This document shows, one piece after another, positions 35,888 through 45,277 of a DNA stretch of 64,000 nucleotides. This stretch comes from Microterricola viridarii (GTDB lineage Bacteria > Actinomycetota > Actinomycetes > Actinomycetales > Microbacteriaceae): NCBI RefSeq assembly GCF_900104895.1, contig NZ_LT629742.1:62001-126000 (forward strand), given 5' to 3'. A program made the translations under genes and the position numbers. Every line of letters begins with the position of its first letter. The first letter of the stretch is position 1. The notes under the pieces were generated by a model. It was not told the DNA's origin and made no database searches. It saw only the letters and a program-made list of their open reading frames with translations.

Positions 35888-37063
35888 CTACCCGGTGTAG
35901 GCCCGCGCGGTGCGGCCGCGCAGCAGGGTCGCCAGCTCGTAGGTGATGGTGCCGAGCTCGTCGGACCAGCCCTGCAGGGTGTTGTCGAGCGGCGTCGACC
36001 CGATGAGGGCGGCGATGTCGCCCGCGCGCACGCCGTCGGGGTTGTCGCCGAGGTCGACTAGGAACTGGTCCATGCAGATGCGGCCGACCGCGGGGTAGCG
36101 GCGCCCGCCGATGCGCACCGAGAAGCGGCCGGACAGCGCGCGCGGCAGGCCGTCGGCGTAGCCCATCGGCACGAGCGCCACGGTGCCGGCCCGCTCGGCC
36201 GCCCAGGCGTGGCCGTAGGAGACGCCGTCGCCCGCGCCGATGCGCTTGGTGAGCGCGATCCGCGCCCCGAGCGCGAGGGCGGGGCGCAGGCCGAGGCCGC
36301 CGAGCGCCGGGATGGGGGTGAGGCCGTAGCTGGCGATCCCTGCCCGCACCATGTCGAAGGCGAGGTCGGGCCGGGTGAGCGCGGCCGCCGAGTTGGCCAG
36401 GTGGTTGACGCTCGGGGTGAGCCCGAGGCGGCGGGCGAGCACAACGCCCTCGCGGAACCGGGCCGCCTGCACGTCGTTCAGAGGGTGCCACGGCTCGTCG
36501 GCGCAGGCGAGGTGCGAGAACAGGCCGCGCACGCGCAGGCCGCTCTCTCGTTCGGCCGCCGCGAGCTCGCGCATGACCGGCGCCCACTCGGCGGGCGGGG
36601 CGCCGTTGCGGGCCAGCCCGGTGTCGAGCTTGAGGTCGACCCGCACGGGGCGCGCCCGCGTCGCGGCGATCGCGCGCACCGCCCGGGCCTGCGCGATCGA
36701 CGAGACGCCCAGCGCGATGTCGGCCTCGAGCGCATCCCGGAACTGCTCCTCCAGGAACTGAGCCTCAGGGGCATGCAGCCAGGCCAGGATCGGGGCGCGG
36801 ATGCCGGCAGCGCGCAGCGCGAGCGCCTCATCGATCGTCGCCACCCCGATCTCCCGGGCGCCGGCCTGCAGGGCGGCCGCGGCGCACGCGGCGGCGCCGT
36901 GGCCGTAGCCGTCGGCCTTCACGACCACCATCACCGCCGCTCCCCCGGCGCGCTCCCGCAGCAGCGCCACGTTGTGCCGGATCGCGGCGAGGTCGATCGT
37001 CGCCAGCACCGCGGGCTCGGGCTCTCCCGCCGGCCGCGCCACGAGCCCGGGCCCGCCGCTCAT
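35888..37063 (-). CDS. alr: Alanine racemase (probably catabolic)
   Basis: 391 residues. The PLP lysine is K49 (VVVKADGYGHG). AFDMVRAGIASYGL, GDGVSYGHAW and RICMDQFLVDLGDN give the second-subunit tyrosine and the conserved C-terminal domain. Start is the ATG at 37063, which overlaps the dadA stop by ATGA. The dadA-alr order and the divergent Lrp regulator argue for the catabolic (DadX-like) enzyme that converts L- to D-alanine for DadA. A role in peptidoglycan synthesis is not excluded. Confidence 0.93.
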   Translation of the reverse strand: MSGGPGLVARPAGEPEPAVLATIDLAAIRHNVALLRERAGGAAVMVVVKADGYGHGAAACAAAALQAGAREIGVATIDEALALRAAGIRAPILAWLHAPEAQFLEEQFRDALEADIALGVSSIAQARAVRAIAATRARPVRVDLKLDTGLARNGAPPAEWAPVMRELAAAERESGLRVRGLFSHLACADEPWHPLNDVQAARFREGVVLARRLGLTPSVNHLANSAAALTRPDLAFDMVRAGIASYGLTPIPALGGLGLRPALALGARIALTKRIGAGDGVSYGHAWAAERAGTVALVPMGYADGLPRALSGRFSVRIGGRRYPAVGRICMDQFLVDLGDNPDGVRAGDIAALIGSTPLDNTLQGWSDELGTITYELATLLRGRTARAYTG

Positions 37064-38307
37064 CGCAGCGGGTCGAACGGGGCGATCTGCGGCGCCACGA
37101 CGCCGGTCATCATCTGTTGGGCCAGCAGCTTGCCGGTGGCCGGGCCGAGCACGATCCCCCACATGCCGTGGCCGCCGGCGACGTAGACTCCGGGCGTCGC
37201 CGTCGCCCCGACCAGCGGCAGGCCGTCGGGTGTCACCGGGCGGGAGCCGACCCACTCGTCCTGCCGGTCGTCGAGGTCCATGTTCGTGAACAGCGGGCGC
37301 ACCGAGTTGACGATGTCGTCGATCCGGCGGGCGCGCAGCGGCTCGTCCGGCCGGCGGAACTCCATGGTGCCGGCGATGCGCAAGCGGCCGTGGAACGGCG
37401 TGCAGGCCACGCGCCGGTTCGGGAAGTAGATGGGGTACTCGGCGGGCTGATCGGTCGCGACGCTGAAGGAGTAGCCGCGGCCGGCCTGCACCAGGGTGCG
37501 CACGCCGTGCTCGCGGGCGAGCCCTGGCAGCCACGCCCCGTTCGCCAGCACGATGGCGTCGGCATCCACGCTGCGGCCATCGCCCAGCTCCGCGACGACC
37601 CCGTTGCCGCGGCGCGTCGCCCGGGTGACGGTCGCGGTGGTGTCGATGACGCCGCCGCGCTCGCGCACCGACTGGGCGAGCGCCTCGACGAAGTCGCCGG
37701 GCGCCATGAAGCGCTGCCCGCCGAGGGCGAGCACCGTCCGCACGGCGTCGGTGAGCTGGGGCACGAGCTGGCGCGGGTTCTCCACGGTCGTCAGCGGAAC
37801 CGACTGGCCGGCCCGCTCGACCAGCTCCATCTCGTGCCGGAAGTGGCGGCTCTGCTCCTCCTTCTCGAAGCCGATGATGAACGGCTGCTCCTTCGTCTCG
37901 GCCTGCACCCCGCCGGCGACGAGCTCGTCGAAGGCCTCGAGGGCGAGCAGGTCGATCCCGGTCAGGGCGTCCATGGTCTGGGCCCAGGCCCGGTTGGTGG
38001 CCCGGGAGATGAAACGGGTCAGGAACGACCAGAGTGTGGGGTCGACCCGCAGCGGGATCGAGAGCGGCGCGGCCGGGTCGAGCATGGCGCGGGGCCCATA
38101 GGCCCAGAGACTGGGGTCGGAGAGCGGCATCGCCATGCCGGGAGCCAGCCAGCCGGCGTTGCCCCAGGATGCCCCGGCGGCGACGCCTTCCCGCTCGAGC
38201 ACGGTGACCTCGACGCCGTGCTCCTGCAGGTGCCACGCGGTGGCGAGGCCGACCATTCCGGCTCCGACGATGGCGACTCGACGCGGGGCGGGCGAATTCA
38301 CGGGCAC
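37060..38307 (-). CDS. dadA: D-amino acid dehydrogenase
   Basis: 415 residues, GTG start. FAD-binding motif IVGAGMVGLATAWHLQEHG near the N-terminus. ASWGNAGWLAPGMAMPLSDP is the DadA motif, and ADAIVLANGAWLPGLA and GHGMWGIVLGPATGKLLAQ are conserved DAO-fold blocks. It oxidises D-alanine to pyruvate and ammonium and passes electrons to quinone. It is coupled to the racemase downstream and divergent from the Lrp-family regulator. Confidence 0.92.
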   Translation of the reverse strand: MPVNSPAPRRVAIVGAGMVGLATAWHLQEHGVEVTVLEREGVAAGASWGNAGWLAPGMAMPLSDPSLWAYGPRAMLDPAAPLSIPLRVDPTLWSFLTRFISRATNRAWAQTMDALTGIDLLALEAFDELVAGGVQAETKEQPFIIGFEKEEQSRHFRHEMELVERAGQSVPLTTVENPRQLVPQLTDAVRTVLALGGQRFMAPGDFVEALAQSVRERGGVIDTTATVTRATRRGNGVVAELGDGRSVDADAIVLANGAWLPGLAREHGVRTLVQAGRGYSFSVATDQPAEYPIYFPNRRVACTPFHGRLRIAGTMEFRRPDEPLRARRIDDIVNSVRPLFTNMDLDDRQDEWVGSRPVTPDGLPLVGATATPGVYVAGGHGMWGIVLGPATGKLLAQQMMTGVVAPQIAPFDPLR

Positions 38308-38407
38308 GGCAACTCCATTTCGCGCCGTCCACGGTGACGGCCTCAGCTGCCATCTTGGCCAAACATTCAGTCGAGAGCCTTCTCCTTCGCACTATCGGCG
38401 GAATAGC

Positions 38408-38914
38408 ATGCCATGCATGGCCACTTATTCGGAATCAGCACGTCCCGAGGCGGACGAAGCAAACATTGTTCGCCTCGACGACGTCGACCGGCTGATCCTC
38501 AGGCTCCTGCAGCAGGACGCCCGGATGCCGAACACGGCCATCGCCGAGGCGGTCGGCATCGCCCCGTCCACCTGCCTGGCCCGCATCCGCTCGCTGCGGG
38601 AGCGCGGCGTCATCCGCGGCTTCCACGCCGACATCAACCCGGCGGCCCTCGGCCGCGGCCTGCAGGCGCTGATCTCGGTGCGGCTGCACTCGCACGCGCG
38701 CCCGCAGCTCAACGCCTTCTCGCAGTACCTCAGCTCGCTCCCCGCCGTGGAGGGCGTGTTCTTCGTCACCGGCGACCGGGACTTCCTCCTGCACGTCGCC
38801 GTGCGCGACTCCGAGGCGCTGCGCACGCTCGTGGCCGACACGCTGAGCGTGCGCCCCGAGGTGGCCGGCACCAGCACGAGCGTGATCTTCGAGTACCAGG
38901 CCCCGCGCCGCTGA
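38408..38914 (+). CDS. Lrp/AsnC family regulator
   Basis: 168 residues from the ATG at 38408 (GGCGGA lies 5 bp upstream); an in-frame ATG at 38417 is also possible. LDDVDRLILRLLQQDARMPNTAIAEAVGIAP...STCLARIRSLRERGVIRGFHADINP is the standard HTH and linker. The C-terminal RAM domain contains VEGVFFVTGDRDFLLHVAVRD. It is divergent from dadA-alr with 100 bp between starts. It probably activates that operon in response to alanine, as Lrp-type regulators of dad genes do. Confidence 0.92.
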   Translation: MPCMATYSESARPEADEANIVRLDDVDRLILRLLQQDARMPNTAIAEAVGIAPSTCLARIRSLRERGVIRGFHADINPAALGRGLQALISVRLHSHARPQLNAFSQYLSSLPAVEGVFFVTGDRDFLLHVAVRDSEALRTLVADTLSVRPEVAGTSTSVIFEYQAPRR

Positions 38915-38959
38915 GCCGGCCGCCGCGGGCGGCGGCTCCCGGCATCCGGCGCGCTGCGC

Positions 38960-40633
38960 TTACTCGCCGACCGAGCTGCCGACCGGGCGCACGGCGGCGT
39001 ACTCGGCGATGACGGCGCGGATGCGCTCGGTCGCGGCCGCGTCGAGCCCCCCGTCGCCGGTGACGGCCGCCCAGCCGTCGAGCACGACATCGCCGTAGTT
39101 GTGGCCGTGGCTGGCCGGAACGCTCTCCCCCATCAGCATGTCCACGACCACCTGCAGCGCCGTCACGACGGGGATCCAGTGCATGTTCGGGCTGACGTCG
39201 GCGGCGCGCTGGCCCGGCTGCAGCCAGTCCGGCTCGGCCCAGAGCAGCTCGGGCCCGAGCCAGGTGACCGGGTCGGTGGCGTGCTGCAGGTAGGCGACGT
39301 GCGGCTCGCCCCACGGACCGGCCAGTTTGTCGAAGTCGCCGGGCTGCGACATCCAGCGCACCTCGGCGCCCGCGTCGAGCACCGGCTGCCAGGCTGGGCT
39401 GCCCGGCTCCCGCGCGGCCTGCAGCTCGCGCCAGAGCGGGGTGCCATTCGGGCTGCCGACGAACAGGGCGCCGTCGGTGCGCTCGCGCACCTCGGCGAGG
39501 TCGGCGAAAGTTGACTGACTGCCGTGCGCGCCGAGGCTCAGCCCGTAGCTGATCAGCTTGGGGCGCTCGGATGCCGGGTGCGTCAGCCACTCGGCGTGCA
39601 CCGCGTCGAAGAGCACCCGGGCGGCGTCGACCGGGGCATCCGGCTCGAACACGAAGGACACCCAGCTCGGCGTGTACGCGTACTGCATCGACACGATCGC
39701 GGTGTCGCCGCCGTGCAGGTACTCGAGCGAGTCGGTCGTCTGCGGCTCGAGCCAGCCGGACCCGGTGGCCGTGGCGACGACGAGCACCGAGCGCTCGAAT
39801 GCGCCCGTGCGCACGAGTTCGTCCACGGCGAGCGCCGCCCGGCCCGCTGTGCTGTCGGCGGTGTGCAGCGAGGAGTAGACACGGATCGGCTCGAGCGCCG
39901 GCTCGCCGGTGACCTCGGCGATGTCAGCCGCCGTCGGTCCGCCGCCGAGGAAGGCGGTGCCGTGCCGGCCGAGCGTGTCCCACTCCATCGGAGAGTCGGC
40001 GCCGGCCGAGTGGAACTCGCTCGTCGGCTCGCTGACCCAGTGGGCGGGCGCGGCGTTGCGGGCCTCGTAGATGCCATCGATGGCGCCCATCACGACGGTG
40101 CCGAGGGTGAATGCGCCAAGCCCGACCAGGAGGGCGGCGCCGAGCGCGCCGATCAACGGCCCGACGAGCCGGCTGAGCCCGCGGTGCAGGCGGCGGATGC
40201 CGCGGCCGATGGCGAGGCAGAGCACGGCGACGGGGACGGCGCCGAGATAGAAGGCGGCGATGTCGACGCCGTCGACCGGCGGCATCTCGACGAGCGCACG
40301 CACCTCGTTCTGCCAGGCCACGGCCAGGACGGCGAACCAGACCCCGGCGGCGAGCACGACGACGGCCCCGATGATCCAGGCCCAGCGGATGACGGCCGCG
40401 CTCGGCCGCCAGCCGATCAGGCGCCGGGCCAGCGGGCGCAGCAGTGCGACGAGCAGGGCGCCGACCGCATACCCGACGGCGAAGCTCAGGCCGGCGATCA
40501 CGCCCTGCAGCAGCGCGGGGCGCGGCAACAGGGAGGGGGTGAGCGAGAGCGCGGCGAGCAGCAGGCCGAGCGCGAGGCCGCCGGCATCCAGGCGCCACCA
40601 GCTGCGGCCCGCGAACAGGCGGAATCGGCTCAC
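38960..40633 (-). CDS. Membrane-anchored alpha/beta hydrolase (Abhydrolase_9 family)
   Basis: About 557 residues from the GTG at 40633; the frame is open up to an ATG at 40735. The N-terminal 200 residues hold five or six transmembrane helices (Abhydrolase_9_N type). The C-terminal domain has ISYGLSLGAHGSQSTF, with the nucleophile serine in G-L-S-L-G. It also has LGRHGTAFLGGGPT, YTPSWVSFVFEP and HWIPVVTALQVVVDM, all typical of the actinobacterial PF10081 family. The catalytic part probably faces the outside. Lipase- or esterase-like activity is inferred; no pathway partner is adjacent. Confidence 0.88.
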   Translation of the reverse strand: MSRFRLFAGRSWWRLDAGGLALGLLLAALSLTPSLLPRPALLQGVIAGLSFAVGYAVGALLVALLRPLARRLIGWRPSAAVIRWAWIIGAVVVLAAGVWFAVLAVAWQNEVRALVEMPPVDGVDIAAFYLGAVPVAVLCLAIGRGIRRLHRGLSRLVGPLIGALGAALLVGLGAFTLGTVVMGAIDGIYEARNAAPAHWVSEPTSEFHSAGADSPMEWDTLGRHGTAFLGGGPTAADIAEVTGEPALEPIRVYSSLHTADSTAGRAALAVDELVRTGAFERSVLVVATATGSGWLEPQTTDSLEYLHGGDTAIVSMQYAYTPSWVSFVFEPDAPVDAARVLFDAVHAEWLTHPASERPKLISYGLSLGAHGSQSTFADLAEVRERTDGALFVGSPNGTPLWRELQAAREPGSPAWQPVLDAGAEVRWMSQPGDFDKLAGPWGEPHVAYLQHATDPVTWLGPELLWAEPDWLQPGQRAADVSPNMHWIPVVTALQVVVDMLMGESVPASHGHNYGDVVLDGWAAVTGDGGLDAAATERIRAVIAEYAAVRPVGSSVGE

Positions 40634-40950
40634 AGCGCGGCCGCCGTGCCGCCGACGTGCGCGAAGCCCCCGGATGCGGTCTTGATTTTGTGGCCCTGCC
40701 GTTCCATAGTCACACTCACGCGCCGATCCTCCCACAGCGCACGGGCCGCATCGTTCACAAAACTCAGGAGCAGAGCGGCGCCGCCCCTCTGTGGAGGCAT
40801 CGCACCGCTCTCCTCCTGTTTTTCGCCGGGCGCCGGCCGGGCGGGATGCCGCGTGCTACTGTGTGGTCAGACCACAGTGGTCCGACCACAGGACTGCTGG
40901 TCGCAGAACACTGGCAACACAGCCAGCCGGACTCACCGCAGAGGAGCATC
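40634..40950. promoter_or_regulatory. Divergent intergenic region with two FadR-type operators
   Basis: 317 bp without a supported gene. Two operator-like sites lie at 40861-40875 (TGTGGTCAGACCACA, a perfect palindrome) and 40876-40888 (GTGGTCCGACCAC, also palindromic). Both contain TGGTnnGACCA, which matches the FadR-subfamily consensus TNGTNNNACNA. They are centred 14 bp apart, about 65-85 bp before the GntR gene start. Autoregulation of the lldR-lldD pair is the likely meaning. Confidence 0.8.
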
Positions 40951-41661
40951 ATGCCCGTCGTGCCACGCGCTTGGGAGCTCGTGCTGCGCCACATCGAGCG
41001 CGAGCTGCTCGACGGCAAACTGCTGCCCGGCGACCACCTGCCGCCGGAACGCGCGCTCGCGACCGAGCTCGGCGTCGGCCGCTCCAGCGTGCGCGAGGCC
41101 GTGCGCGTGCTCGAGGGCTTCGGCCTCATCCGCACGCAGACCGGCAGCGGGCCGAGCGCGGGCGCCATCATCATCGCGACCCCGCAAGGCGGCATGTCGG
41201 CGCTGATGCGCCTGCAGGTGGCCGCCCAGGGCTTCCCCGTCGCCGACATCGTGAAGACCCGCCTGCTGCTCGAGACGCAGATCGTGGCCGGGCTCGCGGA
41301 TGCCGCCGGCCCCCTCGACGCGGCCGAGCTCCTGCTCGCGGCCATGGACGACGACGCGCTCACCCCGGCCGAGTTCCTCGCCCTCGACGCGCAGTTCCAC
41401 GTCGCGCTGGCCGAGGCATCCGGCAACCAGGTCGTCACCGCCATGATGGCCGGGCTGCGCGAGGCGGTCGAGAGCTACGCCCTCGCCGGCTTGCCCGCCG
41501 TCGCCGACTGGGGCGCCACCCTGCGCCGCCTCCGCACCGAACACCACGGCATCGTCGCAGCCATCACGGCCAGCGACGCCGCCGCCGCCAGCACCCGAAT
41601 CCATGCCCACATCACGGGCTACTACACCGAAACACACCCCCAGGAGACTCCGCCATGGTGA
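40951..41661 (+). CDS. FadR-type GntR regulator (probable lactate regulator LldR)
   Basis: 236 residues. ATG at 40951 is 4 bp after GAGGAG. Winged helix: [51 protein letters not shown]. The C-terminal FCD domain has [18 protein letters not shown] and [15 protein letters not shown]. It overlaps the lactate dehydrogenase start by 7 bp, and two matching operators lie upstream, so lactate- or hydroxyacid-dependent control of this two-gene operon is expected. Confidence 0.88.
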   Translation: MPVVPRAWELVLRHIERELLDGKLLPGDHLPPERALATELGVGRSSVREAVRVLEGFGLIRTQTGSGPSAGAIIIATPQGGMSALMRLQVAAQGFPVADIVKTRLLLETQIVAGLADAAGPLDAAELLLAAMDDDALTPAEFLALDAQFHVALAEASGNQVVTAMMAGLREAVESYALAGLPAVADWGATLRRLRTEHHGIVAAITASDAAAASTRIHAHITGYYTETHPQETPPW

Positions 41662-43139
41662 AACGCCAGTTCCCGAACCCGATCGAGCTCGCCGAGCTGA
41701 TGAAGTTCAAGAAGCCCACGATGAACCCGACCAACCGCCGCCTGGAGAAGGCGCTGACGATCAGCGACCTGCGTGACATCGCCCAGCGCCGCACCCCGAA
41801 GGCCCCCTTCGACTACACCGAGGGCTCGGCCGAGGGCGAGATCTCGCTGCAGCGCGCCCGCCAGGCGTTCGAGGACGTCGAGTTCCACCCGGCCATCCTG
41901 CGCAACGTGCCCGTGGTCGACACCAGCTGCGAGGTGCTCGGCGGGCCGAGCGCGCTGCCGTTCGGCATCGCGCCCACCGGCTTCACCCGCATGATGCAGA
42001 CCGAGGGCGAGGAGGCCGGCGCCGGCGCGGCCGGAGCGGCCGGCATCCCGTTCACCCTGTCGACCCTCGGCACCACCTCGATCGAGAACGTCAAGGCGGC
42101 CAACCCGAACGGCCGCAACTGGTTCCAGCTGTACGTGATGAAGGATCGCGAGGTCTCCTACAACCTCGTGCGCCGCGCAGCCGCGGCGGGCTTCGACACC
42201 CTGTTCTTCACGGTCGACACCCCCGTCGCCGGCGCCCGCCACCGCGACAAGCGCAACGGCTTCTCGATCCCGCCGCAGCTGACCCCGGGCACCGTCATCA
42301 ACGCCCTGCCCCGGCCGGCCTGGTGGATCAACTTCCTCACCACCCCCAAGCTCGAGTTTGCATCGCTCTCCTCCACCGGCGGCACCGTCGGCGAGCTGCT
42401 GAACGACGCCATGGACCCGACGATCTCCTTCGACGACCTCGCGACCATCCGCTCGATGTGGCCGGGCAAGCTCGTCGTCAAGGGCGTGCAGACGGTCGAG
42501 GACGCCAAGAAGCTCGCCGACCTGGGCGTGGACGGCGTCGTGCTCTCCAACCACGGCGGCCGCCAGCTCGACCGCGCGCCGATCCCCTTCCACCTGCTGC
42601 CCGCCGTCGCCCGCGAGATCGGCAACGACATGGAGGTGCAGATCGACACCGGCATCATGTCCGGCGCCGACATCGTCGCTTCCGTCGCCCTCGGCGCCGA
42701 CTTCACGCTGATCGGCCGCGCCTACCTCTACGGCCTGATGGCCGGTGGCCGCCGCGGCGTCGACAAGACCATCTCGATCCTGAGCACCGAGATCGAGCGC
42801 ACCATGAAGCTGCTCGAGGTCTCCACGCTCGCCGAGCTCGGCCCGCAGCACGTGACCCAGCTGACCCGCCTGGCGCCGATCCCGCGTGCCGTGGCGGATG
42901 CCGCGGAGGCCACGGCCGAGTCGAAGCCCCGCACGGTGCGCACCCCGCGCGCCGCGGCGGCGCCCAAGGCGACCGCCGCGAAGGCAGCAGCTGTGAAGGC
43001 GGCGCCGGCGAAGGCAGCTGCCCCCAAGACGGCCGCGGCGAAGGCGGCTCCCGCCCAGACCGCTGCCGCCAAGGCCGCGCCGAAGACCGCTGCCGCAAAG
43101 AAGCCCGCAGCAGCAAAGAAGCCCGCTTCCGCCGAGTAG
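41655..43139 (+). CDS. lldD: L-lactate dehydrogenase (FMN) with Ala/Lys/Pro-rich tail
   Basis: 494 residues. Residues about 30-410 form the FMN-dependent alpha-hydroxyacid oxidase TIM barrel. [56 protein letters not shown] and [13 protein letters not shown] are present, with catalytic H300 and R303. It oxidises L-lactate to pyruvate with transfer to quinone. Residues 411-494 are an extra tail of AAKA/AAPK-type repeats, resembling histone-H1-like nucleoid proteins and not part of standard LldD. Coupled to the upstream GntR regulator. Confidence 0.92.
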   Translation: MVKRQFPNPIELAELMKFKKPTMNPTNRRLEKALTISDLRDIAQRRTPKAPFDYTEGSAEGEISLQRARQAFEDVEFHPAILRNVPVVDTSCEVLGGPSALPFGIAPTGFTRMMQTEGEEAGAGAAGAAGIPFTLSTLGTTSIENVKAANPNGRNWFQLYVMKDREVSYNLVRRAAAAGFDTLFFTVDTPVAGARHRDKRNGFSIPPQLTPGTVINALPRPAWWINFLTTPKLEFASLSSTGGTVGELLNDAMDPTISFDDLATIRSMWPGKLVVKGVQTVEDAKKLADLGVDGVVLSNHGGRQLDRAPIPFHLLPAVAREIGNDMEVQIDTGIMSGADIVASVALGADFTLIGRAYLYGLMAGGRRGVDKTISILSTEIERTMKLLEVSTLAELGPQHVTQLTRLAPIPRAVADAAEATAESKPRTVRTPRAAAAPKATAAKAAAVKAAPAKAAAPKTAAAKAAPAQTAAAKAAPKTAAAKKPAAAKKPASAE

Positions 43140-43155
43140 CGGAGGACACACGTCA

Positions 43156-43192
43156 GGAGGGGCGGCCGGTTCACGAACCCGGCCGCCCCTCC
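43156..43192 (+). terminator. Terminator after lldD
   Basis: GGAGGGGCGGCC (43156-43167) pairs with GGCCGCCCCTCC (43181-43192); an inner GGTT/AACC pair extends the stem with one bulged base. It starts 16 bp after the lldD stop and is followed by TT. Confidence 0.75.
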
Positions 43193-43243
43193 TTCGTTGC
43201 GTGAGCTGCATCCGCTGTTCGGGCCCGTCGAAACCCCACGCGT

Positions 43244-43735
43244 ATTGGCTTCGGTCGCAAGCTCCCTCTAGCCAACGGGAGACACCACAACCCGCTGGTC
43301 GAGTAGCGAGGAACGAGCGTATCGAGACCCCGCACCACACACAGCTTCACGCCCTGTCAGGGTCTCGATACGGCGCTGGCGCGCCTACTCGACCAACGGG
43401 AGAGAGAGTTGGCTTCGGTCGCAAGCTCCCTCGAGCCAACGGGAGACACCACAACCCGCTGGTCGAGTAGCGAGGAACGAGCGTATCGAGACCCCGCACC
43501 ACACACAGCCTCGCGCCGTGTCAGGGTCTCGATACGGCGCTGGCGCGCCTACTCGACCAACGGGAGAGACAGTTGGCTTCGGTCGCAAGCTCCCTCGAGC
43601 CAACGGGAGACGCCACAACCCGCTGGTCGAGTAGCGAGGAACGAGCGTATCGAGACCCCGCACCAGACACAGTCTCACGCCGATTCAGGGTCTCGATACG
43701 GCGCTGGCGCGCCTACTCGACCAACGGGAGGGGGC
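43244..43735. repeat. Tandem array of three 164-bp repeat units
   Basis: Units start at 43295, 43459 and 43623 (period exactly 164 bp) and are preceded by one extra short element at 43244. Each unit starts CTGGTCGAGTAGCGAGGAAC, includes an inverted arm ending in CTACTCGACCAACGGG, and then the short element GTTGGCTTCGGTCGCAAG...CTCGAGCCAACGGGA. No gene is supported in this 609-bp gap (43140-43748); weak minus-strand reading frames run through the repeats. Confidence 0.85.
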
Positions 43736-43748
43736 GGCAGGGGGCGAC

Positions 43749-45101
43749 TCAGCGCGCGGGGACCCACTCCGGCCGGGCGCTGCCGAGCAGCGCCACCGGC
43801 CCCTGAGCCCGCCCCGGGAGGTCGATGACCGCGCGGGCACGCCGGAGCACGCCGTAGTCGCTCTGCACGGTCTCCAGTTCGGCGGCGAGCGCCACGTCAT
43901 CCGCCGGCAGCGGCGTCTCACCGGTTTCGCTCGGGCCCAGCGCCAGCAGCTCCTGCGCCGCGGCCGCCAGCGAGGAGCGCACCGTCGCCGGCACCCCGTC
44001 CGCGAGCGCCGCGCAGATCGCTCCGGCAAGCACGTAGCCGGTGGCGTGGTCGAGCGCCTGCGCGCGCAGGGCGCCCGGCCGCACGGCGAGCCCAGCGACC
44101 CTGCCCTCGATCGGCGCCTCCAGGCGGCCCTCCACCACGGCGATCCCGGATGCCGCCTGCACCAGCGAGTCGAAGCCGCGCCGCACCGCCCACGCGCTGG
44201 CCGGTGGGTAGGCGCTGAGGGTGGCAATCACGAGGTGCGGATGCCGCTCGCGCAGCGTCTGCTCGTCGAGCCCGAACCGGGCCAGGCTGCCCGGCCGGTA
44301 GCCGAGCACGACGACGTCCGCCCCGGCCAGCAACTGCTCGATCCGCTCGGCGTGCTGGCCGAGGTCGAGCACGGCCGAGCGTTTGCCCGCCCCGGTGTCG
44401 ATGTGCTGCACGGGGATCTCGGCCGGTTCGGGCGGGTCGATGCGGAGCACGTCGGCGCCGAGCAGCGCGAGCGCCCTGGTGCACGTCGGCCCGGCGATGA
44501 CGCGGGAGAAGTCGAGCACGCGCGGGCGGCCCGCGCGGCCGGCGCCTGCCCGCCCCTCCGCCGGGGCCGCCGAGGCCGCCGCCCAGTCCAGCAGCGGCGC
44601 GCGCGGGATGAGCCGTTCGAACTCCTCGGGTGTGCGCACCCGCACGCAGAGCGCGCCGCGGGCCAGGGCGAGCGCCTCGGCATCCGCCGCAGGCACGGTG
44701 GCGAGCACCTCCGCGAGCTCGTCGCGGCCGGCGGAGTCGTCGAGGCCGAAGGCTGCGCACAGCCGGGCGCGGTGGTGTGGGTAGTTGGCGTGCGTGCGCA
44801 CCCAGCCGTCCGCGGCCTCGAAGAACCCGCTGAGCGGGGCCCAGGCCGCGGCGGGCACCCCGTCGACGCTCAGGTAGTTGTAGCTGCTGAAGTTCACGCC
44901 GACCCGGAGTGGGCTGACCTCGATGGCCGGCAGCCCGAGCAGCCGGGCGGCCTGCGCGGCGAAGAAGGAGACGCTGTCCAGGGCGAGTTCCCCCGTCCGC
45001 AGCCGGGCCGTGAGGCCCGTCTCACCCGGGTGAATGCTCACGCGGGCGGCCGCGCCCTCGTCACCGACCGTGCGGGCCAAACCCTCAAGAATCGCTCCCA
45101 T
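43749..45101 (-). CDS. CaiB/BaiF family (type III) CoA transferase
   Basis: 450 residues. The C-terminal core has RVLDFSRVIAGPTCTRALALLGADVLRID, DLGQHAERIEQLLAGADVVVLGYRPGSLARFGLD and the catalytic-aspartate block RGFDSLVQAASGIAV. The N-terminal 200 residues look like a degenerate copy of the same fold (VGVNFSSYNYLSVDGVPAAAWAPLSGFFEAADGWV). It would move CoA between carboxylic acids. I chose the ATG at 45101; an in-frame upstream ATG adds 13 residues. The stop lies next to the 164-bp repeat array. Confidence 0.83.
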   Translation of the reverse strand: MGAILEGLARTVGDEGAAARVSIHPGETGLTARLRTGELALDSVSFFAAQAARLLGLPAIEVSPLRVGVNFSSYNYLSVDGVPAAAWAPLSGFFEAADGWVRTHANYPHHRARLCAAFGLDDSAGRDELAEVLATVPAADAEALALARGALCVRVRTPEEFERLIPRAPLLDWAAASAAPAEGRAGAGRAGRPRVLDFSRVIAGPTCTRALALLGADVLRIDPPEPAEIPVQHIDTGAGKRSAVLDLGQHAERIEQLLAGADVVVLGYRPGSLARFGLDEQTLRERHPHLVIATLSAYPPASAWAVRRGFDSLVQAASGIAVVEGRLEAPIEGRVAGLAVRPGALRAQALDHATGYVLAGAICAALADGVPATVRSSLAAAAQELLALGPSETGETPLPADDVALAAELETVQSDYGVLRRARAVIDLPGRAQGPVALLGSARPEWVPAR

Positions 45102-45188
45102 GCGGCGAGCATACGCCCGGGCGCCCGGCTCCGGTCGCAATCGCCCTCGCGCCGACTGGACACGGGCCGCAGACCGGGCAAACGACGA

Positions 45189-45237
45189 GTGCGCAGCACG
45201 ACGGCCTCCCGTGGCGGCAGGCCGTCGTGCTGCGCAC
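45189..45237 (-). terminator. Terminator after the beta-glucosidase gene
   Basis: Perfect 19-bp arms (45189-45207 and 45219-45237, GTGCGCAGCACGACGGCCT and its complement) with an 11-nt loop. It is 40 bp after the GH3 stop and upstream of the CoA-transferase start. Confidence 0.75.
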
Positions 45238-45277
45238 GCGGTGGGACAGCGGCCGGCGGGGCCGCCGGCCAGGCCCG

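Noticed and set aside
43201-43828. Repetitive reading frames in the 164-bp array
   Set aside because: They copy the repeat modules and have no conserved protein features.
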